Below, piece by piece: positions 7,137 through 11,301 of a DNA stretch of 11,301 bases. The stretch comes from Deferribacteres bacterium (GTDB taxonomy: Bacteria > Nitrospirota > Thermodesulfovibrionia > UBA6902). Made by a program: the position numbers and the translations under genes. The notes under the pieces are model-generated. The model ran no database searches, was not told where the DNA came from, and saw only the letters and a program-made list of their open reading frames with translations. The stretch lies in assembly GCA_013152795.1 (NCBI GenBank), contig JAADFS010000069.1:1-11301 (forward strand), read 5' to 3'. The stretch's first letter is position 1; every line of letters begins with the position of its first letter.

Positions 7137-7154
7137 TTGGGAGGGGTTACTTTG

Positions 7155-7229
7155 GATGTGCCGTATGGAATATTCCCTGAAAGTATCGCAGATGAAACTT
7201 TTCCGGCATATTTTATGCCACTGTAAGGT
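7155..7229. repeat. Dispersed repeat family 1, copy 2
   Basis: This copy begins GATGTGCCGTATGGAATATT and ends CCACTGTAAGGT. It contains a perfect hairpin, GGCATA TTT TATGCC, where copies 1 and 3 have longer GC-rich inserts. Its final TAAGG forms the likely ribosome binding site of the DUF3800 gene, eight bases before ATG 7237. Confidence 0.75.
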
Positions 7230-7236
7230 AACAATC

Positions 7237-7872
7237 ATGTCTTTTATATTCATGGACGAGTCGGGGGACCTCGGATTTGATTTCGGAAGGCAAGGGACAA
7301 CCTCCTGTTTTCTGGTAACATTCCTTTTTGCCAGGAAAAAGCGGCCCATAGAGAAGTGTGTAAAAAAGGTCCATGCGGGTTTGCGGAAGAAATTCAGAAG
7401 GATCGGCGTACTTCATGCCTATAACGAAGAGCCCGTAACAAGGAAGCGCCTTCTTTCATGTCTTGCCGATAAGGACTGTAAAATAATGACAATTCGATTG
7501 AACAAAAGGAATGTCTACACGAGACTCCAGGACGAAAAAGCAGTACTCTACAATTATGTGACCAACATCCTTCTTGACCGTATTTTCACAAAGAGACTTC
7601 TCACGCCAGACAGGAATGTTGAAATCGTGGCATCCCGGAGGGAGACCAACAAATTTCTCAACCAAAACTTCAAATCATATTTGAGCTCTCAAGTGGCAAA
7701 TAATCATGACATAGAAATAAAAATTTCGATCAGAACTCCTTTTCAGGAAAAAGCGCTCCAGGCTGTAGATTTTGCAAGCTGGGCTATTTTCAGGAAATAC
7801 GAATATGGTGATGAGACATACTACAATATCATAAATGAGAAGATTGTTGAGGAGAACCCACTGTTTCCCTGA
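7237..7872 (+). CDS. DUF3800 family protein
   Basis: This 211-residue protein begins MSFIFMDESGDLGFDF, where the acidic DESGD motif (residues 7-11) marks the DUF3800 family. The C-terminal ALQAVDFASWAIFRKYEYGDETYYNII stretch is the family's second signature, with another conserved Asp. The fold is considered RNase H-like and the two Asp-rich sites could bind metal, so a nuclease role is plausible but unproven. The frame is open further upstream, to about 7156, but that part is repeat DNA. ATG 7237 has AAGG eight bases ahead and matches the family start. Both ends look complete. The gene is isolated between dispersed repeats and is flanked by the two small RNA cassettes, a context seen for mobile or defence cargo. 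No partner gene is adjacent. Confidence 0.88.
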   Translation: MSFIFMDESGDLGFDFGRQGTTSCFLVTFLFARKKRPIEKCVKKVHAGLRKKFRRIGVLHAYNEEPVTRKRLLSCLADKDCKIMTIRLNKRNVYTRLQDEKAVLYNYVTNILLDRIFTKRLLTPDRNVEIVASRRETNKFLNQNFKSYLSSQVANNHDIEIKISIRTPFQEKALQAVDFASWAIFRKYEYGDETYYNIINEKIVEENPLFP

Positions 7873-7876
7873 AAAA

Positions 7877-7941
7877 AACAAAGCCCCGTTCGTTCTTTAC
7901 GAGGCGCCCTGCGGTACCCCACAAACGGGGACTTACTTGTT
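7877..7941 (+). terminator. Long interrupted hairpin after the DUF3800 gene
   Basis: AACA, AAG and CCCCGTT (7877-7890) can pair with AACGGGG, CTT and TGTT (7924-7941) with small bulges, giving about 14 base pairs around a 33-base inner region. It starts five bases after the stop codon. A T-rich stretch follows only loosely, so it may act as a terminator, an mRNA-stabilising structure or a structured RNA. The next ~120 bases show nothing else recognisable. Confidence 0.4.
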
Positions 7942-8068
7942 ATATTATACAAAAATCATACAAAATGCAGAAGGAGATGTCAATAAAAATTTTGTTCCAG
8001 GCGATGTTGATATATGCAAGACAACTGTAAAAAACTAACGGTCAAAATCAGCACGACATGGATCTGGA

Positions 8069-8100
8069 AATCTCTCCTTCCCCGTCAAGGGGGAGAGATT
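8069..8100. repeat. REP-like hairpin
   Basis: AATCTCTCC and GGAGAGATT form a perfect 9-bp outer stem. CCCC and GGGG can continue it inward around GTCAA. The style matches the twin hairpins at 7082-7136. Confidence 0.65.
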
Positions 8101-8123
8101 CTGCACCCTGCATCCTCTGCAAT

Positions 8124-8197
8124 TATTCCATCGCTTCATAAAACTTTCCCGGCAGGCTTATCTGCCCGCTGGCGATATTTTTATACCACTGTAAGGT
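8124..8197. repeat. Dispersed repeat family 1, copy 3
   Basis: This is the most diverged copy. It shares ATTCC, ATCGC, AAACTTT, CCGGCAGGCT and GCCCGC with copy 1, and the end CCACTGTAAGGT with copy 2. The shared right end stops exactly where an ORF6N coding remnant begins, which suggests an insertion boundary. Confidence 0.65.
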
Positions 8198-8202
8198 TCA
8201 CG

Positions 8203-8265
8203 TTTCAGTTGAGCAAAGAAGAGTTTGATAACTTGAGGTCACAAACTGTGACTTCAAGTTGGGGA
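8203..8265 (+). pseudogene. ORF6N-domain gene fragment
   Basis: About 21 codons read FQLSKEEFDNLRSQ then TVTSSWG. This is the internal segment of the ORF6N domain, found in phage antirepressor-like proteins and genes near defence loci. The part expected before it (RFPEDFM-like) is replaced by repeat family 1. The part after it (GGRRY-like) is replaced by repeat copy B. Both ends are therefore cut by repeats and nothing functional can remain. Confidence 0.65.
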
Positions 8266-8336
8266 TGCTTGCCTCTCTCGTGGCGGACATCTTTTATGTG
8301 GGCTTTACACACATCATTTAATGATCCTGCGCGCTT

Positions 8337-8366
8337 TTGACAGGATTACGGGGGCCATCATATAAT
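8337..8366 (+). promoter_or_regulatory. Perfect consensus sigma-70 promoter in repeat copy B
   Basis: TTGACA (8337-8342) and TATAAT (8361-8366) are 18 bases apart, identical in layout to copy A even though the spacer itself has changed at three positions. Start of transcription is predicted at about 8373. Confidence 0.75.
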
Positions 8367-8372
8367 ATGGAC

Positions 8373-8438
8373 TGGAATAATCCTGTTTTGGGGCTGATAA
8401 TGGATATTGATCACCATAGCCGCACCCAGCGGCTTTTC
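8373..8438 (+). ncRNA. Candidate small RNA, copy B (~65 nt)
   Basis: This is the paralogue of the RNA predicted at 6866-6936. It shares the GGAATAATCC and GGGGCTGATAA segments, the TATTGATCACC segment and the terminator stem. If termination is leaky, the promoter would also read into the gene remnant at 8449 and the AlbA_2 gene at 8604. Confidence 0.5.
8418..8437 (+). terminator. Intrinsic terminator of small RNA copy B
   Basis: AGCCGC (8418-8423) and GCGGCT (8429-8434) enclose ACCCA and are followed by TTTTCCT. The stem matches copy A, but the T tract is shorter, so termination may be weaker. Confidence 0.55.
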
Positions 8439-8448
8439 CTGTATATAT

Positions 8449-8601
8449 AATGTTTGGAAAGGTGTGGCAGACAAGCACGTGTCTATTCACAAGGGCGGTT
8501 CACGCGCCACACTGCCGGATATGAAGAAACGCTTTGAAGAATACCTCGATGAACTTATCAAAGGGCATGAGCCTAGGAAGGCAAGGATTGTGCTGGAGTA
8601 G
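8449..8601 (+). pseudogene. C-terminal fragment of an unidentified protein
   Basis: About 50 codons are protein-like: HVSIHKGGSRATLPDMKKRF, then EEYLDELIKGHEP and the end ARIVLE. The frame stays open upstream, but that part is repeat copy B, so the true N-terminal region has been lost at the repeat boundary. The tail resembles ends of large ATPases from phage-defence loci as I remember them, but I cannot confirm this. Its stop is two bases before the AlbA_2 gene start, and GGAG at 8595-8598 serves that start, so the two were probably co-transcribed. Confidence 0.45.
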
Positions 8602-8603
8602 CA

Positions 8604-10350
8604 ATGAGGGATCTTCCAGAGATAAAAGAACTCCTTGATGAACTCGATCACCAGCCTGCCGACGCATTGGAAGATCAGTATCTTGACTTCAAGGAATGGA
8701 ATACACGAAGCATATCCGATGCTGTTAGCCTGGTTATTGAAATGGCCATTTGCATGGTTAATGGCGGTGGTGGCACCGTTGTTTTCGGCGTTAATGATAA
8801 GGCTGTGGGCAGGGATAGAGCGATCCTTGGTGTACCGCCAGAAATCGATATTAATCGGCTGAAAAAAGCGGTTTACGATTCCACAGATCCTAAGCTGACA
8901 CCGGTATTCCAGGAACTCGTAGTTCCGGAAGGGACCGGGCGGCTCATTATCATGCAGATATTTCCTGGTCTTCCCCCTTATACAGATACCCAAGGCCGCG
9001 GAAAAATCAGGGTCGGCAAAGATTGTCAACCACTTACCGGGACATTGAGACGCCGTGTGATGGTGGAGACCGGGGAAACTGATTTTACCGCAATTCCTCT
9101 GGAAGGGCCGGTGAACACCTATTTGTCTCCATCTGCCATGGAAAAAGATTGAGAGATGCTGCCAGCCGTGAACATGCGCCGGAAGATCTGTTGAACAAGC
9201 CAGATCAGGAGATGCTTGCTGCCTTGGGGCTCATTCGCAGCGGCAGGCTGTTCCGTGCAGGACTGTTGCTTGCAGGAACTCCGGATGCAATAAAGGAACA
9301 CTTTCCTGGCTATGTATGGACATATCTACGCATGGTTTCGGACACCGATTATTCAAATCGGGCAGACGGCACCGAGGCCATACCCATTGCCATGGAACGT
9401 ATTCTGGACAGGATCATGGCAGAAAATCCAATCACAACAGTCCGTCAGGGACTTTTTCATTTTGAGATACGTACCTATCCTGAAATTGCAATCCGGGAAG
9501 CATTAACCAATGCCTTTGTGCATACCGATTACCGCATGCACGGTCCAATCATGGTAAAGCAATTTTCAGATCGCCTGGAGATAAGTAATCCTGGCGGACT
9601 GCCCGGCGGAATTACGCCGGAAAATATCTTGCGCCATGAACCTGTTCCGCGAAATCCAACTTTGGTTGACGCCTTGACCCGACTTCGTCTGGTAAACCGC
9701 AGCAACATAGGTGTTAGGCGAATGTTTCATGCACTGCTTATTGAAGGAAAGGAAAAGAGCCCCCAGTCATTATTGACGAAGGTGAAGCAGTTCGGGTCAT
9801 TTTCAGGGCCAAGGAACTATCTGTACCATTCAGGATGTTCGTGGCAGAAGAGTCAAAAAATGGGCGCATTCTTTCAGTAGAACACCTCCTTATTATCCAG
9901 TATTTACTCAGGCACCCAGAGGTAGATGCAGTCACAGCAGCTCGAATAATTCAGCATTCTATGAGTGATGCCAGAGAAATCCTAAGCCAAATGGAGCTCC
10001 AATTCGGCTACGTGGAACGGGGAGGAACAGGAAGAGGGACTTACTGGATTTTACGTCATGATTTGCATCATCGGCTTTCTGCCCCCGGACATCCAGAACG
10101 GGACCGCAGAATAGACTTGGAAGCTGCCAAAACTCGGGTTTTGAGCATTCTAAAGCAACGCGCCGAGAGGGGAGAGCCAGGGTTGAGTAACGCCGAAATT
10201 CGGCAGATCACACACATGGATCGAAATCAGGTGGTCCGTCTCATGCGGGAGTTACGACAAGAGAATCCGGAAATTCAGGCTCCGGGACGAGGGCGCTGGG
10301 CTCGTTATGAATGGCAGCGGAATGGAGCGAGCAATGATGATACGCATTGA
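8604..10350 (+). pseudogene. AlbA_2/Schlafen and GHKL-ATPase protein (COG2865-like), two frameshifts
   Basis: Three consecutive frames together make one protein of about 580 residues. The first (8604 to about 9146) holds the AlbA_2 domain, with LDFKEWN, a helix ending in NGGGGTVVFGVND and IRVGKDCQP. The second (about 9149 to 9756) holds the ATPase core, with AIREALTNAFVHTDY as the N box and RLEISNPGGLPGGI as the glycine box. The third (about 9757 to 10350) begins EPPVIIDEGEAVRVIF and contains winged-helix segments. The frame changes near 9144-9150 and 9749-9757. Both equal loss of one base or gain of two, and both lie in A-rich runs. The family is often annotated as a RecG-like ATP-binding or transcriptional regulator and is common beside type I restriction genes. 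ATG 8604 has GGAG five bases upstream. If the shifts are real, the ATPase half is not made from the main start. Confidence 0.85.
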
Positions 10351-10371
10351 AAGCAGCATTAGCTCGCGTTT

Positions 10372-10400
10372 AATGCGCAGCTTAATGCGCAATGCGCATT
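10372..10400. repeat. AATGCGC short repeat cluster
   Basis: AATGCGC occurs at 10372, 10384 and 10391, and the last is part of the palindrome AATGCGCATT. TACGCATTG lies just before, at 10341-10349. The cluster sits between the AlbA_2 gene and the ORF6N remnant, where a regulator site could be, or it may be slippage debris. Confidence 0.55.
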
Positions 10401-10443
10401 GGAATAGGAGCGGCTGGTGGCGAAGAGAAGCGAGGATCAAAGC

Positions 10444-10577
10444 ATGTTCAATGCGGAACTCTATGGTGTTTGCTATGAAAGTGCTGGTTCAGGCGGTTAA
10501 GCGCAATATTGACCGATTCGCGGAAGATTTCATGATTTCAACTTGATTCTCAAGAGGTTGCAGCTTTGAGGTCACAA
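10444..10577 (+). pseudogene. ORF6N-domain remnant with several lesions
   Basis: Three frames together spell the start of an ORF6N domain: MFNAELYGV in one frame, then KVLVQAVKRNIDRFAEDFM in the second from 10478, then FQLDSQEVAALRSQ in the third from 10536. The frame changes at 10471-10477 (one base too many) and at 10535 (one extra A). The domain should continue with VTSSWGG but instead joins in frame to Fic coding sequence at 10578. It is a different paralogue from the fragment at 8203-8265, which carries the FQLSKEEF version. ORF6N proteins are thought to bind DNA, and are common in prophages and next to restriction loci. Confidence 0.7.
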
Positions 10578-10910
10578 AAGGAGTTCACGCCGTGTAATTT
10601 CAAGACCCTTGAGGAGGTGGCGAAAGCCATTGCCACGGTGCATGTGGAGCTTGTGCTTATCCATCCATTCAGAGAGGGCAACGGTAGAGCTGCCCGTCTG
10701 CTTGCGGACCTGATGGCGATGCAGGCGAATTACCCTCCGCTTGACTATGGAGGCATTAGAGGGAAAAAGAGACAGGAGTACTTCCATGCAGTGCAGGAAG
10801 GGTTGAGCCGGAACTATGAGCCTATGACCAGTATCTTTATCAGCGTATTATGGAGGACTTTGAGGCGGAGCGGGAAACGGAAGGCTTCTTCTTTACCTCC
10901 CCTTTGGTAA
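10578..10910 (+). pseudogene. C-terminal half of a Fic-domain protein
   Basis: The Fic core motif HPFREGNGR (10662-10688) is intact. It is preceded by the helix KTLEEVAKAIATVHVELVLI and followed by AARLLADLMAMQA, YHAVQ-like and NYEPM helices. The family transfers AMP or another nucleotide onto target hydroxyl groups. The N-terminal half of the fold is missing and is replaced by the ORF6N remnant, joined in frame with LRSQ next to KEFTPCNF. An enzyme made from here would lack the flap that holds the target, so activity is unlikely. A weak TTG start at 10566 is possible. The 3' end overlaps the opposite-strand small gene by 71 bases. Confidence 0.75.
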
Positions 10911-11040
10911 CCAGTTCGGAAGCCTTTATATGGACGCCCTCGATGGCAGACGAAGATGAAACGGATGTGAAGATAAGACGCTTTGATTCGTCAGGATCAG
11001 CGAGATAGGGATTGGTCTTAAGCAAGGATTTCTTACGCAT
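10840..11040 (-). CDS. Small protein with SSAIEG motif, possible Fic antitoxin
   Basis: This 66-residue basic protein begins MRKKSLLKTNPYLADPDESK and continues with the TSVSSSSAIEGV helix, ending in a Lys/Ser-rich tail. The segment S-S-A-I-E-G fits the (S/T)-x3-E-(G/N) signature of the inhibitory helix that blocks ATP binding in Fic proteins. In class I systems that helix sits on a separate small antitoxin. The gene is convergent with the Fic remnant and divergent from hsdR with 71 bases between, so it could have served either. A good -10 lies right before the start, with no ribosome binding site. It may alternatively be the N-terminal piece of a longer Fic-like protein. Motif matching on six residues is weak evidence for inhibition. 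Confidence 0.6.
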   Translation of the reverse strand: MRKKSLLKTNPYLADPDESKRLIFTSVSSSSAIEGVHIKASELVTKGEVKKKPSVSRSASKSSIIR

Positions 11041-11045
11041 AATAA

Positions 11046-11074
11046 ATTATACTACATAACGGGTATGGAGATAA
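11046..11074 (-). promoter_or_regulatory. Promoter of the small SSAIEG gene
   Basis: TATAAT is perfect on the minus strand (11046-11051), with a weak TTATCT -35 (11069-11074) 17 bases away. The predicted start falls at or next to ATG 11040, so the mRNA would be leaderless. The element lies in the 71-base divergent gap shared with hsdR. Confidence 0.45.
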
Positions 11075-11111
11075 AGAAAAGGTATTATGTGTCCGGTCAG
11101 GGAGAAAGATT

Positions 11112-11301
11112 ATGGTGCCTCTGACAGAATCCACCTTCGAACAAACCGCCCTCACCTGGCTCAAGGACCTCGGCTACTCCGTCCTCTTCGGCCCGGATAT
11201 GGCCTTCGATGGCCTTTTCCCGGAGCGTGATGCGGCCGCGAACTACACCGATGTAGTCCTGACAGGACGGTTGCGTGAAGCCTTATCCCAGATTAATCCT
11301 G
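11112..11301 (+). CDS. hsdR: Type I restriction enzyme R subunit, N-terminus (runs off the window)
   Basis: ATG 11112 has GGAGAAAG at 11101-11108 upstream. The 63 visible codons read MVPLTESTFEQTALTWL, then LGYSVLFGPDMA and NYTDVVLTGRLREALSQINP. This is the characteristic start of HsdR, where the E..AL.WL..LGY segment and the Y.DVVL..RLR.AL..LNP segment lead into the nuclease domain. HsdR supplies the DNA translocation and cleavage activity of the HsdR2M2S complex in the cytoplasm. Codon use is GC-rich compared with the decayed genes before it, suggesting an intact gene. The catalytic motifs and helicase lie beyond the window. No methylase or specificity gene precedes it here, so these must lie downstream or elsewhere. 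Confidence 0.85.
   Translation, partial: MVPLTESTFEQTALTWLKDLGYSVLFGPDMAFDGLFPERDAAANYTDVVLTGRLREALSQINP

Larger units (their letters stand above)
8263..8438 (+). repeat. ~180-bp direct repeat, copy B (small RNA cassette)
   Basis: This is the second copy of the 6747-6932 repeat in the same orientation. The left boundary lies within the ORF6N fragment. A stretch ATCATTTAATGAT in its left half is palindromic, whereas copy A has lost the symmetry. Confidence 0.88.

Noticed and set aside
6714..7349. 211-codon open frame on the minus strand
   Set aside because: It runs through the small RNA repeat, the heptamer array and the REP hairpins and into the opposite strand of DUF3800. The second repeat copy breaks the frame with single-base gaps.
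7965..8030. 21-codon frame MQKEMSIKILFQ... as a small gene
   Set aside because: It has no ribosome binding site before its start and no recognisable features. AAGGAG within it does not sit before a usable start.
8446..8451. TATAAT as a separate promoter for the AlbA_2 gene
   Set aside because: There is no -35-like hexamer 16-18 bases upstream, only the terminator stem of the repeat.

Overview
The window looks like bacterial chromosome of moderate GC from a Gram-negative organism. A lipoprotein gene and a secreted repeat protein imply a cell envelope with an outer membrane. The kinase / lipoprotein / sigma-54 activator order and the many short intergenic repeats would suit Nitrospirota or the former Deltaproteobacteria. 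That placement is inference from style, not from a marker gene.

The left part (about 1-6700) is chromosomal housekeeping and signalling. A plus-strand operon encodes a membrane sensor histidine kinase (218-1666), an overlapping tetratricopeptide-like lipoprotein (1609-2426) and a sigma-54-dependent response regulator (2434-3792), the layout of QseE-QseG-QseF / GlrK-GlrR systems. The lipoprotein carries an internal duplication and a frameshift near 2350 that makes it run artificially into the regulator. Two minus-strand genes follow: a PAP2 lipid phosphatase broken by an exact 7-bp tandem duplication (3810-4344), and a 699-residue exported HEAT-repeat protein (4562-6661) with its own extended -10 promoter and a palindrome at the predicted start site.

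The middle part (about 6660-8450) is repeat-rich. A ~180-bp direct repeat occurs twice (6747-6932 and 8263-8438). Each copy holds a perfect TTGACA-N18-TATAAT promoter and, about 60 bp further on, a hairpin followed by T residues. This is the layout of a small RNA gene of about 65-70 nt, present in two copies on either side of a DUF3800 gene (7237-7872). A second dispersed repeat family has three copies, and REP-like hairpins and a 7-bp tandem repeat fill the rest.

The right part (about 8450-11301) is a decayed defence or accessory island. It holds an unidentified gene tail, an AlbA_2/Schlafen plus GHKL-ATPase gene broken by two frameshifts, and an ORF6N-domain remnant fused in frame to the C-terminal half of a Fic protein. 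A small divergent gene follows whose product has a Fic-inhibitory-like S-x3-E-G motif, then the start of a type I restriction subunit gene (hsdR), which runs off the window. No hsdM or hsdS is visible here.

Five reading frames are interrupted (lipoprotein, PAP2, AlbA_2 gene twice, ORF6N). Genuine decay and assembly errors cannot be separated from this sequence alone, although the 7-bp duplication does not look like a typical sequencing error.
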